DNA of 64,000 nucleotides from Amoebidium appalachense. Its lineage: Eukaryota > Ichthyosporea. This document shows, in pieces, positions 1 through 24,203 of this stretch. Under the pieces are notes generated by a model. The model was not told the origin of the DNA. It worked only from the letters and a program-made list of their open reading frames with translations, and made no database searches. The stretch's first letter is position 1. The number at the start of each line of letters is the position of its first letter. The translations under genes were made by a program, and so were the position numbers. Location: assembly GCA_963693365.1 (NCBI GenBank), contig CAVNZM010000012.1, positions 8,308,001 through 8,372,000 on the forward strand. The letters are read 5' to 3'.

Positions 1-50
1 CCCCTGTTTCAAAGAAAGGAAATATGTCCGTCAGTCACGTGATGATGGTG

Positions 51-105
51 GAAAGTTCTGGAAATACTCGATCATTAGGAGAAATAATGAAGGAAAGTTC
101 TGGAA
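51..105 (+). promoter_or_regulatory. Two heat-shock-element-like sites in a short tandem duplication
   Basis: GAAAGTTCTGGAA occurs at 51-63 and again at 93-105. Each is a perfect alternating GAA-nn-TTC-nn-GAA triplet, the consensus bound by heat shock factor. They sit in a direct repeat of about 36 bp that also contains ATCATTAGGAGAAA. No gene starts nearby on the + strand, so the target, if any, probably lies left of the window. That function is inference. Confidence 0.4.
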
Positions 106-784
106 ATACTCAATCATTAGGAGAAAGGGGGGGGTCTCTATGCTACTTCAAAATCTATCCGGACCCGGAGGGATAGAACCAGCGAAAAGCTTAGTGTCGC
201 ATCATTTTGTTTGAGAAATACGATTGTTTGATATGGTTGCTTTCAGCATAAATCACATTTTTAAATCCACAATCAAGGGTTTCTATGAGCACAGTTTCTG
301 TACATGCGAACACTTACTTATTCAATCGGACTGAACATATCAAGATATGACATTGATTAGCAGCCACAACCATACATGTGCGTCTCAAAAACAAAATGTG
401 GTAAAATCTGATTGCTTTTGTTAGTTCAGACTCACACACAGAGCAGCACTTCAAGCACTTCGTTTATATGTAGTAGGAATAAGGTCCACACCACCATAAC
501 AGAGCAAATTTTACGTAATTTTCCTCTCCCAATCAACCCAACCCACGCCACTCCAGAAAGACCTCTTCCATTTGACCCAAACATATACATCTTACCAACC
601 CCCCCCCCCCTCCCCCCCCCCTCCAACCCCCCCCCCTCCATCAACCCCCCCCCCCCCTCCATCAACCCCCGTCCCCCCCCCCCTCCCTCCCCCCAACCCC
701 CCACACACATACCACCACCATCACACGCACGCAGGCACGCAGGCACGCAGGCACACACACACACGCGCGCGCGCGCGCGCGCCA

Positions 785-786
<2 letters not shown>

Positions 787-864
<78 letters not shown>
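787..864. repeat. (CA)n microsatellite next to alternating CG
   Basis: An almost pure CA tract is preceded by about 19 nt of alternating C/G (about 764-782). Such alternating purine-pyrimidine DNA can adopt Z-DNA. It is the source of several spurious Thr-His and Val-Cys open frames. Confidence 0.9.
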
Positions 865-868
<4 letters not shown>

Positions 869-1099
869 ACCCCTACACACGTACCTGTGCCTGTGCCCCC
901 TCGACTATACATCCCGCCACGTCCACCACCCTCACCGTCAAACTTTCTCTGTCGCTTAGTCCAAAAAGCTGCACCCGTGAGCCGAAAAGTCAGACTGGGA
1001 AGATTTATTCGCATCAGAATTCGGCTCTCAATCTCGGTCAAACAAACTATGAGCCCAAACTCTTGAGCTACCAATTCATTTGTAGCTCACACAGATATA

Positions 1100-1136
<37 letters not shown>

Positions 1137-1462
1137 TTCACACCGACCCCCTTCCTCCCCATCCATCTCCGCCGCCCACTTCCCTAAGACATACACGCAA
1201 GCAGGCTAACCGAACAATACCATATCTTTCCTGTATAAGTAATGTGTTTTCTGCATCAAGTCACTCGATTCATTAGCAACGCGCACGCATACCGACGATC
1301 AAGAAATCACCTTTCCCCTTGAATCCCCCCTCCGTCTCTCAGTTTACCTGCTGTCCCTTCCCCCTCTCCCCTCCCCCCCCCCCCTCCCCCCCCCCCCTCC
1401 ACATCACCCATACACGCACCATCACGCATGAGCCAGAGACCCCAATCTCTACACATCTATAA

Positions 1463-1496
<34 letters not shown>

Positions 1497-2001
1497 ATAT
1501 GGGCTTATCAACACGTTCTAACAGCAGTTGTAACTCTCTTCCCGCCCCCTACTGCCATCCTTCATGCTTCCACTTTGTGTCTGCTGTGAAGGAAAGATAA
1601 TCATGGCAGACAAAAAACCTGGTACTTTTTCTTTCAATTTCGTTTCTTTTCTTCTGTTTTTTTTTGTTTTTGTTTTTTGGGGGGGGGGGGGGGGGGGGGG
1701 GGGACACCTTGAGTGTGAGTGAAGGTGCTGCCTTTTGAAAGCAGGAAGATGCAGATGCCTCAATTGCATACACCCTTTTTAATGTAATTTATTTTGTTTT
1801 ATTTTTTCATTTTTTGGGGGGGGGGAAGGGAGGCGGAAGGGGGTGGAGGGGGGGGGTTGGATGGGGGGGAGGGGGGAGAGGTGAGGGGTTAGTTATGCAA
1901 GTCTAAGAGGGGAAAGGAGTGTTCTACCGGTTCAGTCTGTGTGTAATGTGAACGAGGGGGAAGCAGGGAGGGAGAGGCAGGGAGACCCCCACACCCGAGC
2001 A

Positions 2002-2044
<43 letters not shown>

Positions 2045-2357
2045 TAACTTTTCCTTTAGCTTGACAGGTAATGCTGCAACAAGAAGAAATCAATTCTGAT
2101 TCGAAAACAATCAGTAGATGAATGTGGTCTTTTTCTTTTCTTTTCTTTCTTTCTTTCTTTCTTTTGGGGGAGGGGGAAGTGGGGAAGGTTGGGAGGGGAC
2201 CGGACACAAACGTTGGAGGAGGAGGGGGGGGGGGCGGGGGAGGGGAGGGGGGGGGCGGGGGGAGGGGAGGGGGAGGGGTCTGGAGAAACAAGTTGGATTG
2301 AGTCAGGAGGACAGGAGGTGTGTGTGTGTTTGGAGGAGGAAGGGGGGGGAGGGGGTG

Positions 2358-2408
<51 letters not shown>

Positions 2409-3191
2409 GGGGGGGTGTTTTGGTTACCCCTGGTCGACTTCGTCGCCATGGAATGTGCCAGCATATTCCCGACCCACCCTCATCTCAAGACTACTTGCAC
2501 TGCTGACCACTATCACATCCGATACCTGTGTAAAATTTAAAGAATAACGACGATTGGGTCAGTTTCTGGAATAAAACAATCAACACAACAAAAGGCAATA
2601 ATTAGACTGGGCCAAGTCTCTCACGGACATACGGCGTGCGTGTATGTGTGGCTAAGGCGCTGATGTTGCATTCCGTTTTTCTGTTCTTTTTTTTTTTCAG
2701 TTTTCCTCTTTCTTAGATTCCGGAGTAGAGATGGGGGGTGGGGACGGGGGAGGGGGGGGGGGGGGGGGGGGGGGGCTAGGGGAGATAGGGGGGGCTTTAG
2801 GGGTTTACAACGATGAAAGGCATGTGAAATGATGAGACTAATACCATTAAACTCAGCAGGCTAGGGGAAGTTGCATGGTGTGTGTGCAGGCGTGTGCACA
2901 CACATAAATCCGTGTGTGTAAGTGTAAGTATCATGTGTGAGGCCAAAAGAGGCGCAGACGATATGAAAGCAATCAAGCAGTAAGTCGAGTGCTGGGAGTG
3001 TCTGTTGCTTCCTCCTCATTATTCTGTAGGGGGCGGTGGTGAAGCCTGCATGTGTTCATGTGTATGGATGTGCGTACATGTGCGTATGAGCGCGCACATG
3101 TGTGTGTGTGTGGTGTGTGTGTGTGTGTGTCCATGTGTGTGTGTGTGAGAAGGGAGAGAGGAGGTGGGCCGGGGGTAGGTGGTGGTGGTGG

Positions 3192-3524
3192 TGGTGGTGG
3201 GGGGGGGGGGGGGGGGGGGTTTGAATGCGGAACACGGTACGAAGTACGCATACACGACGAGAAGCATGGTGCAGGACACATGCAAAGGCAAACATTCAAT
3301 TATGCAACATCAGTCATGTGCACAGTATGCGTCATAAGCAGAGCCCATCCTCAGGGAGGGCCCAAGTCATCAATTGCGCCTGAGTTTCGACCCCTTAGCC
3401 CGCGTATATACGACACTCCAACTCAGACAGCAGCATCAACTGAACTTGGGCGGGTCAACCCGTCTTGATCAAAGACGAGCAGGGTTGCTTATGCAAGCAA
3501 GGTGAGCAAAACGGTGAAGATGTG
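3192..3524 (-). mobile_element. Interspersed C-tailed element, subfamily A copy 1
   Basis: Reverse-complement copy of the sequence found at 19106-19504 and 58898-59265. On the - strand it contains the hairpin around GTCTTTGATCAAGAC, the GTCGAAACTC motif, the GAGGATGGGCTCTG block, and ends in poly(C), seen here as poly(G) at about 3198-3219. It is 5'-truncated relative to the other A copies. It is the only copy in the window on the - strand and the only one outside an intron. Confidence 0.75.
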
Positions 3525-3902
3525 TGTGGGGGGAGGGAGGGATAATACGACTATACATACCTGAATCAAGGAATCTGATTGGCCCCTTGCAGCTGCCAGA
3601 GCACTCAAATCGACAGTGATTGTGCAGGTGGGGAGGGAAGGGGAGGGGCTGGTGGGGGGAGGCCTAAGGACAACATGAGAGAGGGGCCCTGCAGAATCTG
3701 TGAAAGAAGGAGGGAGGAAACAGGAAGAGGGGGGAGGGAGGGGCGGGAGGGGGAGAGGGGGGGTTGGAGTGGGGTGTAAGGGTGTGAATGCCTAGAAGGA
3801 GAGTGGGTGAGTTGGTGGGTGGGGGGGAGGGGGGAGCGGGGGAGGAAGGGCAGAAGGGGGGGGGGGGGGAGGGGGGTGAGTGTGTAGGCACTTGAGCGCC
3901 AG

Positions 3903-3935
<33 letters not shown>

Positions 3936-5011
3936 TTGTATGTTGGCAGAAAATTGGAGAGAGAGGAGATACAAGAAGGTGCAAAAGGTGTTTCAGTCAA
4001 AGGCTGACATGTGAGCACCTTCTTTGCCTCCCTCCCCTCCCCCCTCCCCCCCCCCCCTCCCCCCCCTTCCCTCACAAACACGCACACTACACACACCCGT
4101 CACTGTCGCCTTTTAAACAGACATCCACACACACACACAGACACACACACACACTCCCTCTCTCTCTCTCTCCTCCCCTACACTGTCCTTGCGAATCATC
4201 GCTCAGCCATTTCTTTCCTCGCCATCTTTCCCTGCCTTTCAATTCCTCGCCATCATTGAACCCTTCAATCCGCACCAATTATCTCCCGACCTGTATGTTC
4301 TCCCCCACAAAAACAAACCCGGGTTTGACTTTTTTCACCTTTAAAGCAGCAAAAAAACCAGCAACAAAAAAGAGCGGGGTGCAGGAATGGTGGTGTGGAG
4401 GTGGTGGTTCTCGGGTTGGAGGTAGGGAGAAGGGGAAGGGGGGGGGGGGGGGGGGGGGGGGCGGGGGGGGGGGGGGGGGGGAGGGGGGGAAAGCACCACG
4501 TGCACAAGTGAACTCTACAACTGTGCTTTTGTGATTTCCAGACAGGCAGGTACAAAGAAGGACACAAGTAGATCCACACACACATGTAGAAAGCACAACC
4601 ACAAGCTCAAGCACGAACACACTGTCAGGTACACTAACGCCACACATAAACAGGCACACACACAGCACACATCCCACCAATACACGTGCCCATTTCCCCT
4701 TCCCCTGAAACTCTCCCCTCCCCATCTCCCTCCCCTCCCCCCCCCCTCCCCCCCTCCCCCCGCTCTTTGTACCTACCATCCTCGGCTTCCCCCTCCAGTG
4801 TCAGCCTCACCACATCCTCTAGTCGTCCCTCCGCCACTGCCCACCCACTAGTCGCTATGCCTGCCTGTGACATAATATAGCACTTTGTATGCTAGCGTGG
4901 TTCTTGCCTCTAGCTACATCCCCGATGTTGTGCTGCTGGCTGGCGCGCCTTTTTCTGATGTTTCCCGACTCCCGAGGTTTCAATGGGATCGCGTATAACG
5001 TAATCGGATTT

Positions 5012-5050
<39 letters not shown>

Positions 5051-5265
5051 ACCAAAAAGGAAAACCTGCATTGGTACATACCACCACCACCACCACCCAA
5101 AAAAAACCCCCCTTCCATCCGCCGCTTTTGAAAATCGCCTGATTCGCCACAGCGTATGTACGATTATGTGATAATGGTGCCGTGAGTATATGTGCGTGAC
5201 CTGTATGGGGGCGGGTACGTGTGATGTGCACACGTGCGCTTGATGTGTGTGTGGGATCGAGCCCG

Positions 5266-5385
5266 GCAGGGAGGGGGGGGGGGGGGGGGGGGGACCTCCG
5301 AAAATGGCAGGGGGATTTTTCCGGCAGGGAAGGGGGGGGGGGGGGGGGGGGACCCCCGAAAATGGCAGGGGGATATTTCCGTCGT
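5266..5385 (+). repeat. Two-copy tandem repeat with internal poly(G)
   Basis: A unit of about 60 bp is present twice (about 5266-5325 and 5326-5385). Each copy begins CGGCAGGGA, runs into poly(G), continues CCGAAAATGGCAGGGGGAT and ends in a T-rich stretch. The copies differ slightly in poly(G) length and at a few bases. Confidence 0.75.
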
Positions 5386-5919
5386 ACATTGAAATTCGAT
5401 AATTTTGTTTGTGGGCATGCATGCCAAACCAGACCCACATTAACGTTATGAATCATTCCATGTTGCTCAACATTACGCGCACCTCAGCACTACCGATACA
5501 TCTGCACTACACCTACTAAATACATGATTCAGAGACAGTAATTGAATATTAGTTTCAGCATTCTACAGCACTAGACTCAGCAGCTACGGTTACGAAAACA
5601 AACATACATTCCAAGGCGCCATAAGATACAGTACGAACTAATTAGTCTACGTAGTATAATTCAGGGAGGAAGGGGGAAAAAAAAAGAAAAAAAAAAGAAG
5701 AAGAAGAAGAAGAAGAAGAAGAAGAAGAAGAAGAGGAGGAGGAGAAGGAGGAGAAAGAGGAAAGCCGCACCACCCACACAAAACACACGGGGAGAGAGAA
5801 AGAGAGGGAGCAGTGAGGATACAAAAGGGTGTGTGTGCCGCCGGGAGGGAGAGGGGGGGTAGCCATTAGCCAATCACAACCATGATATATATTTTTGTTC
5901 TACCAAGTTCTACCATCAG

Positions 5920-7922
5920 TTAATGCCACAACTTTCTGTGAAACTCCAAACTGTGCGCTGTGGTGAACTGCAACCGACACCCATTAACCCCGCAACGCAC
6001 CACCTGCCTATTCAAGACATACTTAGATGAAGACTCGGGCCCAACCAACAACGTTTTGGGTTTTACGGTGGAAAGTGAAAAAACCGGTACATTCGGTACG
6101 GAAAACGGTGTATGTGCTTTGCTCGCAACCTTTTCCGACTGCGATTTTCGATCTCTTGCACTTTTCCGCGGCGCCGGCGTCCGTACGTTCGGTGCCTCTA
6201 CATAAACACTCACACATTGACTTTCCGATCCGACGTCCTCCCCGTTACCGATTTCGCCCATTTCCGAATTTACGCCTGTGCACTCTTGTTTGTGGGCATT
6301 GGCCAGCCGCGACGACATCCGAAGCGATTTTAGCGTAGGTGCGATTGGTGAACGAGACACAATTCCCAAAACATGACCTTCCCGTGTTTCATTTACGGTT
6401 TTTGTTTCCGTTTTCCCGGAATCGTTTCGTCTAGCCGCATCCGCAAGCACGCTCGGCAAGTGCAGTCGTGGTGAAACCGGCCCACGGTAAAACGGTGATG
6501 GAATGAACACCTCAGACAACTCGCTGTTTCCTTCAATTCCCAAATTTTCATCATCGGAAAGATCGCCATCCGATTGATCCATCTCCTCCTCCGCCTCCTT
6601 ATCCAATTGGTCGCCACCTGATCCTATACCGGCGCAAATCGCGTCATTTGATTGATCGATCTCCTTCGTGTCCTTACCCGATTGGTCGCCATCTGACAAT
6701 TCGCACTCCGATTCACCCCACACGTACGAACGGCGTTTTCGGGAATAGCGGGGCATATCGGGGACCGGTAAATCTGGGTGTTGCGACTGGATATGGTTTT
6801 TCCACCGGGAGAATTCGACAAAAACCGCATCGCAATTTCGCCCATCGCACATTAGCGGCCAGTCGCCTTCCCAAACCGTCGGCTTAGGGGGCGGGTGCGA
6901 AACAATATTGTGTTTCTTCAACTCGCACCTAAACTCAAAACACTCCCCACACCCTCTCTTTGGGCATTTGAGCCGTTTCTCCCCGCGATGTCCCCGCGCT
7001 TCGTGTATGCGCATGGAACGTAACGAAGGAAAAACCAAGTCACACCCGTCCACCCCACATGGAAACTCTTTCTCGACGTTTCCACCCTCTTCCGCCTCGC
7101 GCTCCGATGATTCGGTCAATTTTCTCCATCCACGGTGTTTTCGTGATCTGTGCGTATACAGAGCCGTCATCGTGCTGTATTCCAACTCGCACCCACCTAT
7201 CCCGCAAACGAATCTCTCATCCGAAACAGGTTTGGCCGGGCGTAATTTCGGGATTTCTTCCCCGTGGCTCCTATGTAAATGCCGTCGCAGATTGTCCAAC
7301 CGATTATACGATTTACCGCACCCTTCATGTTTGCATTTCAACTTCATTTCGCCTTTACTCGTCTCTCTCGCGTGCACCGTTTGCATGTGTCTTTTCCTAC
7401 TATCCAGCAAATTAAACCAAGCATCGCACCCTTTAACCAAACACGGATACCCCTCCCCTCCCCTTCTGTGTTCAGACGCCCCATCCTCACTCGAAGACTC
7501 ACCAAACTCATTCACATCCCCAACGTCCACGAGCCGAAAACCATCGCTCGGAATCTCCGAATGTGTTTTGTAATGGTCGAAAATAAACCGCGGGTGAGGG
7601 AACACAAGCCCACATTCCGGGTGTGGGCATTTGTATTTAACCAGGGCGGTGTCGGCGTGTGTTTCCAAAACATGTTTGTTTGTTTCATTAATCGTGCTGA
7701 ATTTAGCACCGCACGCCCAATAGCAGCTGTACGTGCGATCGCGAACTTCGAGGATGTTCGTTTGCCGTTTCTCTTTGGGTTTGACACCTGGCCAAAGAGT
7801 GGAGAAAGTGTGAGTCTGGTATCCGATGAAAATATAATTGAAATATCCATATCCACTTCTCCTCTCGTTGTCCCATCCCCCCCCCCCCCACCCCCAACCA
7901 ACCAACCAACCAAAAGAAGGGT

Positions 7923-7962
<40 letters not shown>

Positions 7963-9166
7963 GGGAGGGAGGGAACAAAAAACCCAGTACCATTCTCAGC
8001 TAATGAATCAAGAACAGAATGGGGGGGAAAAACCAGATACATTAGATTACACATTATTACCAGGTTTACCAGTTTGTGCAATTGTACAAGTGAGTAAGCG
8101 GACTGTGAAGCTTTGCATAAACAAGGATGCCGCACCACACAACTCCAACTCCCAAAGTCTCCTCAAAACTCTAACCGCACAACACACAAACTCTCCAGAC
8201 ACTCTCATGCACGAGCATACAAGGTATACAAGCACATGCACGTGCACACAGAGACGCAGCAACCCATGCACACTCCAACACAACACTTATACACACACAC
8301 ACATGCCCAAACACACCAACAGCCCCTCCCCTTACCTTTCAAGTGCCCGTCCTTCCCATCTTCCTCTTCCACTCCAACCATCTCTCCGCCTCCCCCCAAC
8401 TTCCTCCTCCTCGAAACAGCTTTTCCTCCATTCCCCATCCTCCTCCTTTCCAACACCACACGCTGCGCATTCACATCGTCATCCGAGTCCGTCCATTCAA
8501 CCGACTCTTGTGCCTCCCCACCACTAAGTTTCCATTCATCGCCGGTTGACTCATACCCCGACTCTTCGTCATCTTCGAACTCTGCACATGAAAATCGTGG
8601 TTAGATGTGCCAAACCCAGTTAGAATGGCTAGACCAATACGCATTTAAAGGCTCGAAACACAAACATGTATAATCGACGCTTCAGCTTTCTGATAATATC
8701 GCAGCTCCTTCGTCTTCGTCACGTTTGTACACGGGGGAGAGAAGGGGAAAGGGGAAGGGGGGGGGGGGGGGGGGGAGGGGGGGGGGGGAGGGGGGGGGGG
8801 CATCGAGGTACACCCATGCAAGGGCAAAGGTAGTTCGTGACCTTTAGCCCTTTCCCGCATGGTCATGCTGGCTTCAAAAAGCTCGCTTTCTCGTGTGCAT
8901 GTGTGTTTTTATGTGTGTGCGTGTGTGTGTATGCACCTACACGCAATGGTTCACTAGAAGACGGTACACCCAAGACTTTCTTGTACACTGTTAAGCACGA
9001 AAAGTAGTTTTGTATAAAAAAAAACATTCTGAAATACGTGCACAGCGGCTTACTGTAAGCATTAGACAGCTACACTCCAACTTATATCACATCTGCAGGC
9101 ACAGAAAAACACCCTCTTACCTCTGTAACTAATGTCTAATCTGCGTCGCTTGGCCGCAGATTCCAT
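5920..9166 (-). CDS. C2H2 zinc-finger protein, 9 fingers, 719 aa, 3 coding exons
   Basis: Exons on the - strand: 9166-9121, 8581-8336 and 7787-5920, all with GT-AG introns in phase 1 (46+246+1868 nt, stop at 5920). The start ATG has an in-frame stop just upstream and follows a probable acceptor at 9184, so a 5' UTR exon lies further right. The N-terminus has a basic KRRRL nuclear-localisation-like motif, then an acidic Ser/Glu/Asp region encoded by exon 2. Exon 3 encodes eight C2H2 fingers (about residues 119-400), mostly with the Cys-x4-Cys spacing seen in TFIIIA/Zic/Gli-type fingers. A long acidic, Ser-rich linker follows, and a ninth finger whose last His is the C-terminal residue. Probably a nuclear nucleic-acid-binding protein. 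No specific orthologue is recognised, so no symbol is given. Confidence 0.88.
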
Positions 9167-9868
9167 CTTTTCTAGTCAAGGACCTGGCAGGAAGAAGCGT
9201 AAGAAAGAAGTTGCGCAGAAAGCAACAACAGAATGGTAAGGGAAAAAACTACAACCATGGAACATATGCCCAGCCGCAAAAGGAAAAAGACCAGTGCAGT
9301 TGGAACAACAAACCTAAATTCATGTACATAACGAAAATAGGCAGTTGGACCACACACGTGTTCACAACACGCGCACACAGGCATACATCTGCATGCTCAC
9401 ACTTGCACACACACACGACAAAGCGTCCATGCCTATACAGGCACAGACATGCACACCGAGATAGAGCATATAAGAAAGAAACAAACAGGCGAACTTTGAC
9501 TTATACATACCAACCAAGCGGAAGAACATGGGTCCTAACAAATTGATTATTCAGCAACAAAATGCTGGCAAAAATCTGGCTAAATGAAGCTCGGCATATA
9601 GCTCCTTCTACCGGGTGCCTAGGCCTCAGGCATGTGTGTGTTGGGTGGGAGTGTGGATGCGCGCACGTGTGTGTGAGCATGTAGGTGCGAGCACGCGCGT
9701 GTGTGTGTAGGTGTGTGGGTGCACGAACGTCGTGTGGTTGCACGAACGTATGTGTGTGTGCGCGTGCGTGTGCGTGTGTGTGCGCGCGCGCGTGTGTGTG
9801 TGTATGCTGCGCGCGCGCGTGTGCGTGCGTGTGCGTGCGCATGTGTGTGTGGAGGAAAGCCTTCTCAC

Positions 9869-10110
9869 CTTTGCCCTGTCACTTTTGCTTGTTGGCCGTC
9901 CACAGGTCCACCAACGACCACATGTTCTCCGTAGCCAGCAGCCCAAAGACGCCGCGCAAGTAAAGGAGGAAAACCAAACGGAACGCAGGGCAGCTATAAA
10001 GGCCAGCTAAGAAAGAGAAAAGGGTAGAGAAGTGGCGAAAGGGCAGTTCCTCGGGATCCTTTCGCAAAAACCGAAGGTCTGAACACATGTAGCTGTGTAC
10101 TTTCAAAAAC
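9869..10110 (-). other. Possible 5' UTR exon of the zinc-finger gene
   Basis: On the - strand a good donor (AAAG followed by GTGAGAAGG) lies at 9869/9868, and a pyrimidine-rich acceptor ending CCAG lies at 9184, just before the zinc-finger start codon. A 5' UTR exon in this interval would complete the transcript. It would contain a 14-codon upstream reading frame (starting MWSLVDLW) that stops before the donor. The right-hand boundary is a guess. Confidence 0.35.
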
Positions 10111-10112
10111 AC

Positions 10113-10795
10113 GCAACTTTAATTTGAAAACTTTGACATACATGTACACTACTACGGCAAGTGGCCTGAAAAAAATAGCCTCGAAAGACACACCACACAC
10201 ACACTACACACGTGTAAAACTGAACACGTTCCCGGATCCGGAGCTCGAGAGCTGGAGAGTGATACATGCTGTGACCGTTATAACTTTGCGGTTCGGGTCG
10301 GGAAACCTCCATGACTCATTAACCCGAAAGCGGCTCGAACCGAAAATGTGGCTCACCGTTCCCACCAATCACATGGTTGCTGAGAACCTAAAAAAAAACG
10401 AAAAGAAAAACGAGAAATGTTGAAAGGAAGGAGAGCATCTGATGTTAACAGCGTTAGGGTCAGAAGGTTTGGTTTATGTCTTTTGCATAGTCTTCTTTGA
10501 TATTTTGCTGTGTGCTGCTCTCTTTGATTTTTTCTTCCAGTAGCTCCACTGCCCTTCTTTCCCTCCCAACCCCGGGACAACCAACTCGTTCCTGTCACCT
10601 GTCGCATCATAATAACGTCCATCTTTTTTCCTTTAAACAATTCGGCATTAAAACGTCGAAGTCCAGACACAGCGGTAACCGGTGTTGGTTTTTTGCCTTC
10701 TAAACGCTGATTTCTGGTAGCAGTGGCTAACATTTGGCATCAACATCAGAGTTAGAAGTGGATCCGCGTCAAAGATCTCACCAGCAGGAACAAAG
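10113..10795. promoter_or_regulatory. Probable divergent promoter between zinc-finger and sterol dehydrogenase genes
   Basis: This roughly 680-bp region has almost no simple repeats, unlike its surroundings, and separates two genes that point away from each other. It holds a consensus AP-1 site (TGACTCA, 10312-10318), a CCAAT box (10365-10369) and the imperfect inverted motifs CGGTTCGGG and GGCTCGAACCG (about 10290-10342). Promoter role is inferred from position. Confidence 0.4.
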
Positions 10796-22231
<11,436 letters not shown>

Positions 22232-22747
22232 GGCACTTTGAGGTCTCAGTCTTCAACTCTCTGGTTTTCTTGTAATTTTCATATGGAGATATGTTTATGC
22301 CCAAAAGGGTGTTGCACCAAATGGACAAACCAATCATCGATTCCAAATACTGACCAACGGTGAAGTTGCGAAGTGCCGATGTTTTATGTGTGCATTTGTC
22401 AGCGTGATGTGAATACGATGATACTACGTCATGGCGACAATAGTGTAACCGTCATCGAATGGCCATTTCACACTGGTGTCCGTGAGCGCGATGATTGGTT
22501 TTGTCTGAATATCGAAATGTTTAGAATCGCTGACATGTCAGATTGTTTGTTTTTCGGCCGGGTCACAAGTTGTGTGGTCGTGCATGTCTTAAGTCTTAAT
22601 CTGTTTGGCGTGTGTGGATCTGAGACAACGTGTATCAGCGCTTGTGTTTCGGCTGTTAGTAGGGGCCTATCTGGGAATATGTTTTTTTTTTGTTTTGTTT
22701 TGTTTTTTGTGGTGATGGTGTTGGCGGCGGCGGTGGTGGTGGTTTTT

Positions 22748-22794
<47 letters not shown>

Positions 22795-22967
22795 GGGCGG
22801 AGGGGGGGGGGGGGGGGGGGGTTCTTTGGAGGGGGTTGTTGATGTTGATATGTGATTGGTGATTTAGTCTTTGTCAGGGTTTTCAACAATACCAATGCAT
22901 GCTTGTGGTTACTAGTACTGTATCTCTGTATATAAAGCAGTGATGGGTATGTTAACATTATGTACAT

Positions 22968-22973
22968 AATAAA
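22968..22973 (+). terminator. Poly(A) signal, probable 3' end of the sterol dehydrogenase transcript
   Basis: A canonical AATAAA lies about 740 nt after the stop codon at 22231. No other AATAAA was noticed in between. The intervening sequence, including a T-run/G-run at 22740-22820, would be 3' UTR. Confidence 0.5.
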
Positions 22974-22979
22974 GCTTTG

Positions 22980-23339
22980 CTCCAGAGTCTGCCGTCCACA
23001 GTGAATCACTCCCCTCCCACGGTCACTGACATTACTGGGGTCTGCTGCGCGCTCTATTTCATGGACTGTGATGACCCCGTGTGATCATGTGGGCCACGCG
23101 TTTACCGTACGCGACCTGATTCCGATAGAACATAAATTGCGTCGACATGGTCTCCGCGTGTGCCCGGACCGAGGCTCCGAGCATGCGCACGACCGTGTGG
23201 AGCCTTTTTGACTGGTGCCAGGGTGAGCGATCTGATTTTTTCCTTCAAAGGCTAAGATAATAGGCCTGGCAACACTGGTGGTTTTTAAGAACATCCGCAA
23301 CAACCCCCCCCTCCCCCCCCCCTTCTTCCTAGCCCCCCC

Positions 23340-23381
<42 letters not shown>

Positions 23382-23628
23382 ACACACACACACGGAAATT
23401 GGAGAACATGAGACCATGATTCAAGAAAAAATAGGATATATAGGCTCTATTTCCTATAAGTACCCGTCACCAGATCTTGGAATTAGTCACCCCCAGTATG
23501 CCACATCCATGGTGTATTCTTTTCTCTGCTTTACAGGGGACTTCCGAAGTACAAGGCCAAGGCATGACACTCCAAGAATATTGCTTTTGTGCAGCCACTG
23601 GCGTGGCGCATGCACACCCACTCCCCCT

Positions 23629-23663
<35 letters not shown>

Positions 23664-24190
23664 TTCCCCTCCCCCCCGAGCCCCTCAAAAAGAGAAATTT
23701 TCGTATGCAAGAGATGAATAAGCTTCGGGCAAGGCTTAGATTACATAATGGAAATAGTAGGCTAGAAAAGACATGCCCCTTGTACAATAATCCACATCAT
23801 TTATCCAAGTTCTCCGAGAAATCCGTAACCTACAGTCCTCCCCCACACATGGCCATGGCTGTGCAAATCCCATGTATTCAAGACAGCTTGGTGATGCAAC
23901 ACTTATTGCAGAGTAATAAAGATTGTGGCCTCGAGCTGTTTCGTGCCCCGGCCACAACGTAATGAGCTACTGATTATTCATGCATGAATTGGGTATATTA
24001 ATTTCCTGCTCTTGTGTTCACGCGCATGGGTGGACGATGTGTGTGTTTGCGTCCGCAGTAGCATCCACACACGTGTATGAAAGTGCGTAGAGGTGCAGAG
24101 CATGCTGTGCACTGTGTCAAGTTTATGTGTGTGGATGTGTCCGTGCGCGCTGCATAGCTAGGTATGCATATCGATACGAGTACTGACACA
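22980..24190. other. Intergenic stretch without a recognised gene
   Basis: It holds two poly(C) blocks (about 23337-23380 and 23632-23662) and otherwise complex sequence. Short open frames are present but show no recognisable motif, and I cannot support a gene. Confidence 0.5.
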
Positions 24191-24197
24191 TCACCGG

Positions 24198-24203
24198 TTT
24201 ATT
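24198..24203 (-). terminator. Possible poly(A) signal of the orphan - strand gene
   Basis: AATAAA on the - strand, about 500 nt downstream of the stop of the ORF at 24701-25222. The assignment rests on position only. Confidence 0.35.

Larger units (their letters stand above)
1..5919. other. Intergenic, simple-repeat-dominated region without a recognisable gene
   Basis: I see no coding gene here. The stretch is made of poly(C) and poly(G) runs (for example 1101-1136 and 2002-2043), (CA)n at 787-864, GT/G tracts around 2360-2417, 3100-3220 and 3900-3930, GAA repeats near 5698-5735, one interspersed element copy (3192-3524) and a small tandem duplication (5266-5385). Long open frames here encode only Pro, Gly, Thr-His or Cys-Val repeats in all frames and are by-products of the microsatellites. 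Confidence 0.75.

Noticed and set aside
6908-8097. Open frames on the + strand opposite the zinc-finger gene
   Set aside because: They are antisense shadows. The - strand frame has nine intact C2H2 motifs and matching splice phases.
9685-9963. A + strand terminal exon ending SVASSPKTPRK at 9961
   Set aside because: An acceptor-like CCACAG precedes it, but no upstream + strand exons in phase were found, and the - strand leader-exon reading explains the splice signals as well.
22373-22855. A 160-codon + strand ORF after the sterol dehydrogenase
   Set aside because: It lies between the stop codon and the poly(A) signal, ends in poly(G)-encoded glycine, and shows no domain; taken as 3' UTR.
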